Shown: positions 47,082-58,690 of the stretch, one piece after another
Position numbering within the stretch: the first letter of the stretch is position 1
Layout of the letters: each line of letters opens with the position of its first letter
Assembly: GCA_030272585.1 (NCBI GenBank)
Contig: BSYQ01000012.1
Span: forward strand, 1,860,001 to 1,924,000
Length of the DNA: 64,000 nucleotides
From: Bryopsis sp. KO-2023
Lineage: Eukaryota; Chlorophyta; Ulvophyceae; Bryopsidales; Bryopsidaceae
Direction: 5' to 3'
The notes under the pieces: model-generated
The model's input: the letters and a program-made list of their open reading frames with translations, nothing else
Told to the model about the DNA's origin: nothing
The model's database searches: none
Position numbers and translations under genes: made by a program

Positions 47082-49186
47082 ATGCAGGATTTTTGGCCAG
47101 TGATTTCTGTCGTTTGCTTGGTAGCAGCGTTGCCGGTGCGCCGCTGGGGTGTCTTGGCTGGGGATGGGGGTCGTGGATTGTCTAGCTACTTCAACGGCCA
47201 CGAATACTCCTCCAGGGGAGAGTGAGTGTTGCATTTCTTTTTCTCCCTGTTGCAAGTTTTTTTTTCCCGCTGGCTGGTCGATTGACACCCCCTGTCAAAT
47301 AGAGATGTCCGATCGCACCCGTATGGAGGACAAAAAAATCGAACTGCGTATGGCGCTCTTTCGCAAGCACTTTTAATGACAGCACTGATGATTAATGGAA
47401 GTCCAGCAAAACAATATGTGAAAATAGTAATATTAAATATATATACAGATTTATACATACACCATCAAGAGGGGAGTTCAACAAACATGGGCTGCAAATT
47501 TCTCTTAGAAGAAATAGTTATGGGGTATGCAAACCAACAGCTAAATTTGTAGAATTAAAATTCCTTTTTTTGTCATTCTCAGGTGGTTCAACGTCTTGGA
47601 TTGGGCCCAGGCGTCCACCATCTGCGACACTCGCCCAGACAGCGTTGCTTGCATGGCATGTTCTTTCGATTTGCCAAAATTTGCTGTTCAGGAAAGGTTG
47701 GCCCCCCTGGGGGTGTTTGATGAACTGTGGTTCAACCCGGAGCCAGCTGCTGTCTGTGGGATGTGTTTGAAAGTCTGGCTGCCAAACGGCACCGATGCTC
47801 CGGCATGCCACACCCAGGATTATGAAACGTAAGCCAGAACGAACCTGGAAAGTGGAATTTCTGTTTCTGGTTGGATACCGGAAATGTGAACCCCCCCCCA
47901 AAAAAAATTCAAAGCTGGCGCAATGGTTATGGCAACTGAAGTTTGAGTCAAATTTTTAAGTTCTGGGAACTGCTGTTTTGTTCTTGAAATACCCAGAAGG
48001 GATCTACTATGTTGTGGATTTGCTTTTTTTTGCTGTTTCTTTTCAGTTTCTTGCTAAATTGATGTACCCATGATGGTTGAAATAGGCAGCCAGATTGTCC
48101 TGGGCGTGGGGATTCGCCTTGGTCCGAAAAGGCTTCAGAGCCCTGGGCATGGAGCTCCCCTGTTTACTGGGACGAAAAAGATCCATACATATATGCCATC
48201 ATTGTTGAATGGTATTTCTTCCTTTCAGCTTTAAAACCCTCAATATGAATCGACGTAGTCTTGTGTGAAAATGAGAAATGAAACGAGGCCGCCTGAATCA
48301 TATGGTCGATTCTGTTCTGGTATTATCCACTGCCACTCCTCGTCGTTTTTTTGCTTTTTTCAATGAGATGTTGGATCGAGGAGTTTGTTTCCTAGGAAGC
48401 CTATTTTTTGAACTCAGCAGCAGACTAATCAACACCACTAGGAACAGTAGCTCTCCTGACAAGTTTGACGAGTATTTTTGCCAGCCTATGACTGCCTGCT
48501 GGCAAATTTAAGGGCTGCTGATTTTTTGATTCAAGGTATGATGTGGATGTCCCCCATAAGTATGGAATTGCTTATGCAACTCAAGGCCGCAGTCCACAGG
48601 GGATGGGGAATTGGCCTGTCAGATACAAGGCGGTGCCATGCCCGGTCTCCAGTTTCACGTTGGAATATAGCCTGGTGAGGTACGAGGGAGAAACCAATCT
48701 GTACAGCCGAAAGTTGATGATTGCTGGCCAGAGGACTCCCATCACTGCAGTTGAGGTATAAGAGAATTTAAGAAAATTAAGGAGGATTTGTAGATGTGCA
48801 GATACTTAAAAGGAAACCTCCAAATCAGTCGTTCTTGTTGGGAAAAGCCTCGTGAATCTGCTGATGAAAACTTTGGACATACAAAATCGAAACTGGCAGC
48901 ATCATCTGCTTGTCCTTCCCCTTTGGTGTTCTGGTGGAAAGCAAGTTCATTGTTGCTGCAGATATTTCTGGAGGATGGAAAATGGCACAAGGCTGAAAGA
49001 ACCGCGGATGGGTTTTGGAGTCACAATGGTGGCATCAAGCACAGCCGGGACAGCCCCTTTGACCTAAAGATCTGGTGCACTGGGAATCCCCAGCCAGCAA
49101 TCGAAAAAGGGCTGGTGCCCTCCGAAATGATGTGCATCTATCAAGATCCAGACTGCAAGAGAACGATTGGAAAAGTGCAGTGTTGA
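47082..49186 (+). CDS. Expansin-like secreted protein
   Basis: Five exons: 47082-47221, 47583-47828, 48086-48211, 48536-48755 and 48962-49186. All junctions agree in phase; 318 aa. It starts with a signal sequence (MQDFWPVISVVCLVAALPVR). The core is a double-psi beta-barrel of expansin/GH45 type. AAVCGMCLKVWLPNG corresponds to the conserved ACGxC strand, and KYGIAYATQG, GNWPVRYKAVPCPV is the conserved exit of domain 1 into domain 2. The region after it (FTLEYSLVRYEG to RTPITAVE) fits the grass-pollen-allergen-like second domain. The last exon adds FLEDGKWHKAERTADGFW and a Cys-containing tail (CIYQDPDCKRTIGKVQC). Expansins loosen cell walls without hydrolysis. The usual HFD motif is not evident (VPHKYG stands nearby), so the activity may differ. 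Confidence 0.8.
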
Positions 49187-49189
49187 GGG

Positions 49190-50039
49190 ATGCAAGTTAT
49201 TTCTGTTTGACAACGAAACTGCAGTTTCCATCCAGCTGGTGATGGATTTTCATATCTATTGTTACATTATTTTTTTGGAATCGATGTGTTTTTTCAGATC
49301 TGGCGATCTGGTGGCTTTCTTTTTTTCTTTTTTCAAATATTTTTGAAAATCTGGTGCTAGGTGATCCTTCCGTTTGGTAGGTACTTTTTTTAGCAGCTTG
49401 ATTTAGGTAGCGACAAAAGATTTCGTGTTTTGGGGATGGGTGGAAATTTGACATATCTGGGGGCTTTTACAAAGACAGTGTTCAGGAAATAGGTTTGGTT
49501 GTTTAGTTATTGTATCTATGTTGGACTGCAAATTCAGGTCACGTGATTGTAAGTTATGATCTGAGAATAAAAAGAAATACGCCTTGAAAGGTGGAGTTTG
49601 TCTCAGCATCATGGCGGGCATGCACCCAACCAACACCTTGTTTTCACTTGCACATGTGCACTGTACAGTCGGTGCCCAGATGACTGAAAGTGCTCCTGAC
49701 CTCTTGCAAGGAAAAAACTTAAAAACAAAAACGAATTCGTCATCTTCGAAGATGAAATGAAAAGAACTGTTGTTTCTGACCTCCTGCAGGAAAGGGAAGA
49801 TGAAATGAAATGAAAGGAACTGAGAAATAGACGGTAGAAACTGCTTTGTTTAATGGAGGAAATCATCATTCTCTGGTTGTCTAATGACAGAAATATCGCG
49901 TTGATCTCGGTTGGCGGGCTAAACGAAGCGGTAGAAGTTGTAGCAAAGCGCCGCCCCCAGCAGCGCAGGGGACTTGGTCGGAATTTGCTTCGGAAAAGTG
50001 GAAACGAAAAGATTAATCAAAGCACAGCCACCACCCAGT
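49190..50039. other. Spacer before the glycine-rich cluster
   Basis: AT-rich sequence with no convincing gene. A phrase GAAGATGAAATGAAA is repeated near 49750 and 49795. Confidence 0.4.
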
Positions 50040-50254
50040 CCTTTCAGTCCTTGCAAGTTCTCGACCATCATCTCGTCAATTTCCGATCCATCGCCTCAGG
50101 GAAACGACAGCCCACACAGGAAAACACACGTGTTTGCTTTGATGCCAAGCGCGTTCGCAATAAGAGGGGCAGTCGACACGGAAGCAACCAGAATTCGACA
50201 CTCTGTGGAGTCCTTTTCAACGACTTTTGTTTTGGTTTAGCAGCGAAAGCAGCC
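50040..50254 (+). promoter_or_regulatory. Conserved upstream block of glycine-rich gene 1
   Basis: Shares ordered phrases with the blocks before the genes at 54784 and 56717: a CCACCCAGTCCT start, CGATCCATCG, GGAAACGACAGCC, AACACACGTGT with similar variants, AAGAGGG, and ACCAGAA about 60 nt before the ATG. Conservation across three paralogues suggests a duplicated promoter and 5' UTR. CACGTG-like cores are present. Confidence 0.55.
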
Positions 50255-51207
50255 ATGCGATCTCTCTTCCTTCTGGCAGCGATAGTGCTGCTGGCGGTTG
50301 CAGCTCAAGCCAGGAACCCGGCTGGTACGCTTTCTGCCCTCACCCTTTCTGTGGATTTTCCGGTATCAGCAATGGCAGTTGACTGGTGAAAAAAATCAGC
50401 TGTTCCAAAAGTCGCGACATTCTCAGAAAATATGACCGAGGTTTCGCTTGTGCTGTGGCTGCAGAGAAACTGATAGCAGTTAGGCACTCCCGTGCGTTGC
50501 TGTGCCGACCTTGGCAAGGTGGGTTCGATTGAATAAATGGCTGACTCAGCCTTGCAGGTGTGGAAATTTTGAGATTGGATTCTCATCGGAAGAGGTGTAT
50601 TACATTTGCAGACTGCTACGGCGGAGGTGGGGGTGGAGGCGGCGGCGGAGGCAGCTCTGGTGGAGGTGGAGGAGGAGGCGGTGGTGGAAGCAGTGGAGGC
50701 GGCGGAGGAGGCGGTGGTGGTGGCAGCAGTGGAGGTGGTGGAGGAGGCGGCGGTGGTGGCAGCAGCGGAGGTGGTGGTGGAGGAGGTGGCGGTGGGGGTG
50801 GTGATGATTGGTGGCGAAGCAGCGGTGGGGGCGGCGGCGGAGGAGGCGGTGGTGGCAGCAGTGGAGGTGGCGGAGGAGGCGGTGGTGGCAGCAGCGGAGG
50901 TGGTGGAGGAGGAGGAGGCGGTGGGGGTCGTAACGATTGGTGGTCAAGCAGTGGTGGAGGTGGCGGCGGAGGAGGAGGTGGCAGCAGTGGGGGTGGAGGT
51001 GGCGGAGGAGGAGGTAGCAGTGGAGGCGGCGGCGGAGGAGGAGGCGGTGGGGGTCGTAACGATTGGTGGTCAAGCAGTGGTGGAGGTGGCGGCGGTGGGG
51101 GTGGTGGAAGCAGTGGGGGTGGAGGAGGAGGAGGTGGTGGCAGCAGTGGAGGCGGTGGTGGGGGCGGAGGCGGCGGGGGCAGCAGAAGACGGGGTTGGTG
51201 GGACTAA
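50255..51207 (+). CDS. Secreted glycine-rich protein, subfamily 1
   Basis: Exons 50255-50324, 50465-50518 and 50612-51207; both introns are phase 1; 239 aa. A signal peptide (MRSLFLLAAIVLLAVAAQA) is followed by a short linker exon (EKLIAVRHSRALLCRPWQ). The third exon encodes blocks of seven to eleven Gly separated by SS, with spaced landmarks DDWWRSS and RNDWWSSS repeated about every 43 residues, and a basic/aromatic end (SRRRGWWD). The middle exon was recognised because the same-phase exon recurs in all paralogues; skipping it also keeps the frame, so two isoforms are possible. Probably a structural wall or mucilage protein. The internal RNDWW units look like recent tandem expansions. Confidence 0.8.
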
Positions 51208-52633
51208 GATACATGTGTCGAAAAAAATATGGTAGGTGTGTTCGTGTTCTAATTCTAATCAGCAATATTTTGTACTGTGGAAATGTGCTGAAATTCGATT
51301 GATTGTTTTCCTGATGTTTTGGGGTCGTTTTCTTCGCAGAAATAACATGAAGGAGCTGAAGATGAACCAGTTGGTGCTCCTTGTTTGATGATGCTTCTCT
51401 AGAGAGTTTGTTGGGTCAGTGCTGTGGGAAGGACTGACTCTTTGGGTGTTGACTTAATCCTGGAAGGTCGAAAACCTGAATGGTGTTGTCACAGCCCAGG
51501 TCCTGATGCGTGATATCACAGATTGGATCAACTTTTGTCCAGCTGCTGCTTCCTCTGTTCTGAACTCGCCATCAATGATTGTTGATTAATAGTTGGTCAA
51601 CAATTGGAAAGAGTTCTTTTGATTGTGAAGAAATAAGCCTTTTTTTTCGGTTTGGTTATGTTACTCGACTTGGTAGATGGCTGGATGAAAGATTGACGTT
51701 ATTTTGAGACTAAAAATTTCCCTTGTTTTGTCCTTTTCAAAGACACTTACTGTTTTGTGGATACAGTTGTTTATCGTCAATCAAATAATGTGTTTGGTTA
51801 TTGGGCTCGTTATTATTTGTGTACACATCCTCTTGAGAGAGAGCTTTTGTAAAGATAAAATGTTTGGAATCTATATTGACAGTGGTTTGTACAAGTAAAA
51901 AATTTTCGAGTTGGTATCGGCAATGGTCTGATTGAATTCTGTCAGACATGCAAGCAACCATGTGAAAGAATACATACCAAACTGAGGATCTATGGCATGC
52001 TCACTGCTAAGCAGCATATAACCACAACCACCACTCTGAATTATTCTCAGAGTTCATGTTTTCATCACCAATTTCTTTTCACTGTTCACTGCACATTTGT
52101 GCACGGGCAGTTTCCTGCATGAGATTTTGTACAGCAGGCGCAGTTGCACGTGGTACGAAATGTGTGCTTCTTGAAGGTGCATTTGATTTCTTTTTCAAGA
52201 GTATCGACTTTCCCACCATCAGCACGACTGCGTCTTTCCCTGAACACCCTCAGAACTCGCACCAACAGCAAAAAGGACAAGCGGGAAAAACGCTGTCTGG
52301 GATCTCGAGCGAGGATAAGGATAAACGAGCAGCTGCTCCTGCAACCTGTTCTGCAACATTTCGACAAAACAAGTGGCGTCAGGTGGCGATCGATGCATCC
52401 GGTTGAATTGTGAATGAAGTGACATGAAGGCAGCGACGAAAAGACAGTCTTTGGCTGACAATCGAACACCTGGCGGCGGGTTCTTGGCTGAGAGGGTGGC
52501 AGGGAAGAGACTTTGCAGCCAGCGTCACACGTTGCAGCACGGAGGCAAACCCTCAAAAGCGAAAAACTGTCCAGGATCGGTAAGAATTGCACAGAGCTTG
52601 CGAACAATTACCATTGTAGTAACAACCACAACG

Positions 52634-53363
52634 ATGCGTTCTCTTCTTGTACTTCTTGCTGCAACGTTGGTGGTGGCTGCTGTGCTCGCCGCTGACACAG
52701 AATCAGGTACGAGGTGGTGTCTGCTTTTTTGTTCGTTCCCGAAACGGAGTTTCTACCCTGCGTTCTTGAAGGCGGTGGCCGCCACTCGCAACTTGCTTTG
52801 TTTCTGTCTCGCAACAAGCCAATTTCGAGAGTGTTGGTGCTGGTGTTGGTTCTGACAAAACCTTTTGGTGTGGTGTAACGTACAGAATATGGTGAAATGT
52901 CTCGACTTGGGGCGGCGAGGTCCTTGACCGGCTCGTGCGACTGGAAAGGTGGTGTCCAATGGACCTATTCCTTGGGGGTGGCTTTGTTGTTGGGACAATT
53001 ATGGAAAGGATTTGCTGACGCGCGTTTTTTGTTGCAGATTGCGAATGGCACAAGAAGAAATGGAAGTGCAAGCACTCCTACTGGGACTACGGTTTGTGCT
53101 GGTGTAATTGCGCTGACTATCCCTGGTGGGGCTGGGGTGGTGGGGCACCTGGACGGCCAGGAGGTTGGGGAGGTGGGGGAGGAGGAGGCGGCGGACATGG
53201 TGGAGGCTGGGGAGGCGGCAGAGGCGGACATGGTGGGGGCTGGGGAGGTTGGGGTGGTCGACCTGGAGCTCCTGGAGGATGGGGAGGTGGAGGTGGAGGT
53301 GGTGGTGGTGGTGGTGGTGGAAGAGGGGGCGGCGGCGGTGGTGGCGGAGGGGGTGGTCGCTAA
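52634..53363 (+). CDS. Secreted Trp/Cys/Gly-rich protein, subfamily 2
   Basis: Exons 52634-52706, 52886-52948 and 53038-53363; phase-1 introns; 153 aa. Signal peptide MRSLLVLLAATLVVAAVLA. The linker exon encodes YGEMSRLGAARSLTGSCDWK. The third exon opens with a compact basic, aromatic and Cys-rich core (CEWHKKKWKCKHSYWDYG, then LCWCNCADYPWWGWG) and passes into GGW/GGH/GGR repeats and a terminal poly-Gly. It is closely related to the gene at 60560. The core holds Cys residues that could form disulphides, and many Trp and Tyr, which suggests binding to carbohydrate or cross-linking. This is inference. Confidence 0.82.
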
Positions 53364-53447
53364 ATACCCACCAGGTTTGTGTATACTTATCTCATCACAG
53401 TTGGTCCTTTCTTTTTTTTCCCATTTGTTTCTTGCTCATTGTGTGCA

Positions 53448-53512
53448 GCAGAACATCTTGAAGAAGCAAGTTTAGATATATTTCGAAACATTGCTTCTTC
53501 AAGATGTTTTGC
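53448..53512 (+). ncRNA. Strong hairpin in the 3' region of the subfamily 2 gene
   Basis: 22-bp arms (53448-53469 and 53491-53512) are complementary except for one G-T wobble, around a 21-base loop. The arm core AACATCTTGAAGAAGCAA is perfect. It begins about 85 nt after the stop codon. It could be a small-RNA precursor, an mRNA-stability or 3'-processing hairpin, or the relic of an inverted duplication. The downstream paralogue at 60560-61326 has no obvious equivalent. Confidence 0.5.
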
Positions 53513-54599
53513 ACATGTGTTTTTTTTTTCAGATAATATGTGTTTGTTTTTCAGATAATATGTGGTTCTTTTCAGATAGTTTGTCATTTGTCAATCTGAA
53601 ATGTGGAGACTTCTGCTTGTGTTCAACCATGTGGGGAACACAGTTGCTGGAACGAACACAGTTGCTGGAACCCTTGCAATGATTGAAAACGAGATGTTCG
53701 TCAAGATGTGCTGTTGGTGAAATTCTACTTTGATTTGGGGACTTCTATCTATATAGATATCTATATAAGAGTAATTTTTGGTATGTATTTTTAAGATGTA
53801 TTGATATGGTCATCCAGCAGACTGTCAGTTTCCTGCCACTGTATTTCGTTGCATTTGCAAGAAGCTGCATATTGTATGCTAGATTTTAGCAAAGAAAACG
53901 GTGTTTGGCCTGTCTGTTTTTGTTTGAATGAAAATAGAAGCTCCATTCAATCCATTGGAGAGTTCATGGATGTGAGAAAGGGTGAAAAAAGGGTTGGAAA
54001 GGGCAACGTTGTTCAACCTTGTCTCGCTTTTTTTTGGTTGTATGTTTTTTTTTTCCAGCTTTTCATTATGGCTGGTGTGGAGCTGTATGCAGTTGGGCAC
54101 AGGTCTATGTTTCTTTTTCAAGAAGAGAGTTTACGTAAACTCTTTACGTATACATTACATTCTCATCGATTCTTCATGAAGTACGAACGGGCATTTTGCT
54201 CTTTGATCGTCCAGCAATCAGTCCAATCCACTCTCGATTCGTTCGATTTGCTACTCGGTACTGCTAAACTAAACGAAAAATGAAACTGCGACACTCGTAG
54301 TTTCGTTTGCGACACGGAGTAGTGGCCTATTTTTTATTTTTATTTTTACACGATTGTTCGCTTGCTGAAATACCATCCCACTCGATCCAGAGAGATGCCT
54401 ACACCAATGACCAGCAACCAATAACTACAAGGAAAGAAAACGCCATCGACTTGATCCGAACCAGAAGTCAGAAATGCTTGAAAAATAGGAGTGGTGTCAA
54501 TAACGGAGGGGCGTGGTCAAAATTCTTTGATATCACACTCCCACACCCCAAAGTGAGGTAAAAAGGAAAAGCCTCGTCGCCCCCTAATCATAGCCTTGC

Positions 54600-54783
54600 C
54601 AATTGTCGATCCATCGCTTCATGGAAACGACAGCCCATATGAGGAACCACATGTGTTTTGTGAGACCCCAGTCGCGTTTGCCATAAGAGGGTCTTGCGAC
54701 GCGGTAACAACCAGAAAATATCCCTCAGTGTGGTGTTTTATTACCTTCGTTTTGGTGTTGACCTAAAACCTTTGATAGCTACC
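54600..54783 (+). promoter_or_regulatory. Conserved upstream block of glycine-rich gene 3
   Basis: Nearly the same as 56505-56716 over its last 110 nt (TTGCGACGCGGTAACAACC, AAAATATCCCTCAGTGTGG, TTATTACCTTCGTTTTGG), and related to 50040-50254. It points to duplication of gene plus promoter. Confidence 0.6.
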
Positions 54784-55210
54784 ATGCGATCTCTGTTCCT
54801 TCTGGTAGCGCTCGTGATGCTGGTGGTTGCAGCTGAAGGCAGCAATTCGGCTAGTACGCTCCCCACCCTCATACCTTCTATGAGTATCGGCAAATTCTGA
54901 TTGACTTGACGATATCAACCATTGACATCGAGATTTTTCCTGTGGTACGGTTGCAGAGAAGTTTGGAACGCTCCGCCATTCCCGCGCCTTGTTGCAATTG
55001 TGCCTCCCATGGAAAGGTGTGTTTGATTGAGAGCATGTTGACCGAAAACAACCGGTGATACGACCGTACAGCTGTAGAAATCTCTTCCTGTACCCTTATC
55101 AGAAGAAAGATCTCATTTTCGTAGGCTGTGGGGGAGGAGGTGGTGCCTCTGGTGGTGGTGGTGGAGCAGGTGGTGGTGACGATTGGTATTGGCGACGAAG
55201 TGGAAGTGGA

Positions 55211-55244
<34 letters not shown>

Positions 55245-55273
55245 GGGGCGGAGGAGGAGGAGCGGGGCCTTGA
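54784..55273 (+). CDS. Secreted glycine-rich protein, subfamily 1 (short)
   Basis: Exons 54784-54853, 54957-55016 and 55125-55273; phase-1 introns; 92 aa. Signal peptide MRSLFLLVALVMLVVAAEG. Linker exon encodes KFGTLRHSRALLQLCLPWK. The glycine-rich exon holds one landmark, DDWYWRRSGSG, and ends GAGP. It is the shortest member. It lacks the repeated RNDWW units of the 50255 gene, so either they were never gained or they were lost. The donor reads GCTA|GTACGC where the paralogues have GCTG|GTACGC; this changes the junction codon to Lys but not the frame. Confidence 0.75.
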
Positions 55274-55299
55274 GACATATGTACAAATATTTGGTAGGT

Positions 55300-55373
55300 G
55301 TCGAAATCCAGATTTTGTTGATTGGATGTGAAAATGGTCGAAATCCAGATTTTGTTGATTGGATGTGAAAATG
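55300..55373. repeat. 37-bp tandem duplication (two copies)
   Basis: GTCGAAATCCAGATTTTG and onward, starting at 55300 and 55337, identical by eye. It lies just after the stop codon of the short glycine-rich gene, in its 3' UTR. Confidence 0.9.
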
Positions 55374-56479
55374 TGAAGACAGTGTTTTTGGTGAGTTTTC
55401 CTGTTTTTGCAATTCTTCCAGAATGGAGCCGAAGCTGACCAACTGGGGCTTCTTGGCATCTCAAGGCTTGTTAACAGAGTTCAGGAGTGTGGGAAATAGC
55501 ATTGTCATATCATGGATCGATTCTCGCCCAGAAGCTGTTTCCAGTTCTGAACTGTTCATAGTGATGAATTATAATTAATTGTTGATTGATGGTCTTCAAC
55601 AGGGTTCGGGTAATGAGATCATATGGTTTTAATGAAATAGGCTAGCTTTATTGCTGTTGCTGATGTGGTATATGGATGGATAAATGATTGACGTTCTTAT
55701 TTTGAGAGGAATGTCTGCCATGAGTGTCTATGCATAGGCACTTCATTTTGACACATCAATCAGTGATGTGTGTAGTCTTTGGTTAGTCCTTTTTTTTCTC
55801 TTGTGTATTTGTGTTGATTCTTAGAGAGACTGTATTTGAGAATATAACCTTTTGTTTTTCTGGCATCATGGGGGGTGATGGCCTCCTTTTGTAATGGTTC
55901 GAAGAACCTCGATCATCACTTGTGTGCATAGCTCTCGAGAGGTGGTTTACATTAACATTACACCATCAGCAAAAATTCACCAGACAATTTTAATGTGGAT
56001 ATGTACCACCCAGGATCCATGGGGTGTAAATCTTCTCCACCTGTGTATTGATTCCACTGTGGAAAATTATGTGTGTAGTCATCTGGTCAAAAACAGTTGG
56101 GAGGTTTCACCTACCAAAAAGTGATCTCCACACTGCACTAAAATAACACGTGCCTTGACAATTTTACATGCCAAAGCAGATTATCACAAGTCAACCAAGG
56201 CATGGTAGTCCCTGAAGGTTGGGTGGGGGCCCAAAAACATATCCCAAGTATACTATGTATGTGTTGGAAGGCAAATCCCCAACTGCCAAAAAAATGGAGT
56301 CTGGCCACAAATGAATTTTAGGTCGGTGGAGGCATGCAGCGCCCTGGAAGAGAAGCAGATTTTTTTTTAATTCGCGCATTTTTACGAAATTGCCTGAAAA
56401 GAGTACGCGAAAAAGATCAGGCGACGTCAGAAGTTGCACCAACCCTGAAGGGGAAAATGAAAAGAAAGATCCGAGCCCC

Positions 56480-56716
56480 ATCACCACCCAGTCCTATCAT
56501 TCGTTCCGAGTTCTGACCCGGTGTCGATCCATTGATTCATGGAAACGACAGAAACCATACGCGTACGTTTCAACCCCAGCGCTCTGGGTACGTGTATGCT
56601 TTCGACCACAGTCGCATTTGCTACAAGAAGGTCTTGCGACGCAGCAACAACCAGAAAATATCCCTCAGTGTGGTGTTTTATTACCTTCGTTTTGGTTTTA
56701 ACCTTTGATAGCGACC
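56480..56716 (+). promoter_or_regulatory. Conserved upstream block of glycine-rich gene 4
   Basis: Matches 54600-54783 closely near the ATG, and shares CACCACCCAGTCCT with 50028-50041. See those entries for the common phrases. Confidence 0.6.
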
Positions 56717-57317
56717 ATGCGATCTCTGTTTCTTCTGGTAGCGCTCCTGATGCTGGCGATTGCAGCTGAAAACAGCAATTCGGCTGGTACGCTCCCCATC
56801 CTCATTCCTTCTATGAGTATCGGCAGAATCAGATAAGCACAACGAAAACACAGAGCTGCTCAATCAGCTTTCTCAATCGTTGACATCGAGATTTCGCTTG
56901 TGGTACAGCTGCAGAGAAGTTTAGTACGCTCCGACGTTCCCGCGCTTTGCTCCAATCGTGCATCCCAGGGGAAGGTGTGTTTGAATGAGTGTATGTTGAC
57001 CGAAAACCACTCATACGACCTTGCAGCTGAAAACTCGCGAGATGCGGAAAAGGCTTTTGTTGAGTCAGAAGAGGTGTCGTGTGTTCGCAGACTGCGGAAG
57101 TGGATCCACTGTCGCCACCACTTCCGAAGATAATGGTGGAGGCGGTGGTGGAGCTGGGGGGGGTGATGACTGGTATTGGCGTCGGAGAAGAAGCCGTTAT
57201 GGCGGTAATAGAAGAGGGCGTAGAGGAGGAGGAGGAGGGCGTTGGGTAGGAAGCGGTTATCGCGGTTATAGAAGAGGGGGCGGTGGCGGCGGTGGCGGCG
57301 GAGGAGGGGATCCTTAA
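56717..57317 (+). CDS. Secreted glycine/arginine-rich protein, subfamily 1
   Basis: Exons 56717-56786, 56915-56974 and 57091-57317; phase-1 introns; 118 aa. Signal peptide MRSLFLLVALLMLAIAAENS. Linker exon encodes KFSTLRRSRALLQSCIPGE. The last exon starts DCGSGSTVATTSEDNGGG, carries the DDWYWRRRRSRYGG landmark shared with the 54784 gene, and then Arg/Tyr-rich repeats (RRGRR, GYRGYRRG) in place of pure Gly, ending GGGDP. It is closest to the 54784 gene. The gain of Arg and Tyr suggests divergence in charge and cross-linking potential. Confidence 0.78.
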
Positions 57318-58690
57318 TATATATTAAAACACTTGATTGGTACCATGCGGTAGGTGTGTTCAAAATCCAATCCATAGAATTGAAACATGCTAATGTGCAT
57401 TCAGTTCTTTGTGATCTGATTTTTTTTTCTTTGGTTGGTTTGCTAGAACTGACACACACACGGAGCTAAAGATGAACCAATGGGTGCTTCTTGCGAGAAT
57501 ATGTGTTGAGAGAGTTTGTTTGGCCAGACCTGCGGAAAAGCACTGATTCTGCCGTTTCATTATTCTGACATCACCAAGTTTTGTCCAGATTTTGTGTTTT
57601 TGTTCTGAACTCACCATTAGTCATTTTTGATTGAGAGTGTTGATGATCAGCAACTGGTATGATTTCTTTTGGTTGCTCTATATAAACTGGCTGGATTTTT
57701 CTTTCATTTTTTTTTCTTGTGCTTTTTTTCACTTGGCAGCTGGCTGAATGCAGGATTGATGATTTTTTGAGACAATTGTCCTTTGACAGATACTGAATGT
57801 TTTGAGTTTTTTGGGCATCAATGAGTGAAATGTTTTTTTGGTTGGGCTCGTTTAGGATTCGTGTATAAGAGCCTCTCAAGAGCTTATTTGTAACATAAAA
57901 TATTGCAGAATGGCACATTGGCAAGATTTTTCGTGATGAATGGCGTGTTTTCAAATCAACTGAACAATGCTAAAAGCGATTGCAGCAAGCAGCAACAAAT
58001 CATCACCCCAGATCCCCCCCCCCCTCCCAAAAGCAAAGCAAACACAATGCTCTTTTCTTTGGCTGAATGCACCACCCGAAAACGAAACAGTAACATTTCC
58101 AGTGAAAAAAACACTCCTAGGATTCTTACAAGAACAATTGATCTTCTTTATGCAACAGGCCTGAGGGGTCGAACCACAAATCCCACTTTGTGGTGTTGAA
58201 CCTCCACAACTGAGCAGTGATATGTATACCTTAACGTACTTTCTGCTGAGATTTTTGCTGGCTAAGGAGATGAAAGTTTATGTCTAAACATAATTGATGG
58301 ACTTGAAAAGACTTACAGGTTGTCCAATATCTTGCCCCAACCAACTGGTTCGAAGCGTTGTGGCATTAATCCAACCCGAGGAAGAAAGGGGCCAATTTTG
58401 AGGCACTGAACACCTACCCTTTCACATCGGAGGTGGAGCCAATCAATTACACTCACCCCCGCCAAAAACTACTGCCCGACCCCATTTCCAGCTGCATCGA
58501 AACGTTGGGGGACAGCAAAAACACAAATTCTTGATTCTTTAAAATTCCCTTACTAATAGGATTCACCGGAACTCAAAAAATCATGAAATAATGCATGAAA
58601 CTTTACCATTTCAGGATGTGTTCTTTGTTTACCATTTGGATGTGGATATCTAATCCAACTTTTTTTTTCTGGGCAGATTGCGATAATGAT

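Noticed and set aside
50606-51265. Other-frame reads of the Gly exon (Val/Glu/Ala-rich, Trp/Arg-rich, and a His/Leu-rich minus frame)
   Set aside because: Stop codons are absent because of GGN repetition. The Gly frame alone has consistent splicing and paralogues.
53801-54283. 160-codon plus-strand frame after the subfamily 2 gene
   Set aside because: The homologous flank after the 61 kb gene lacks the frame, so it is non-coding flank.
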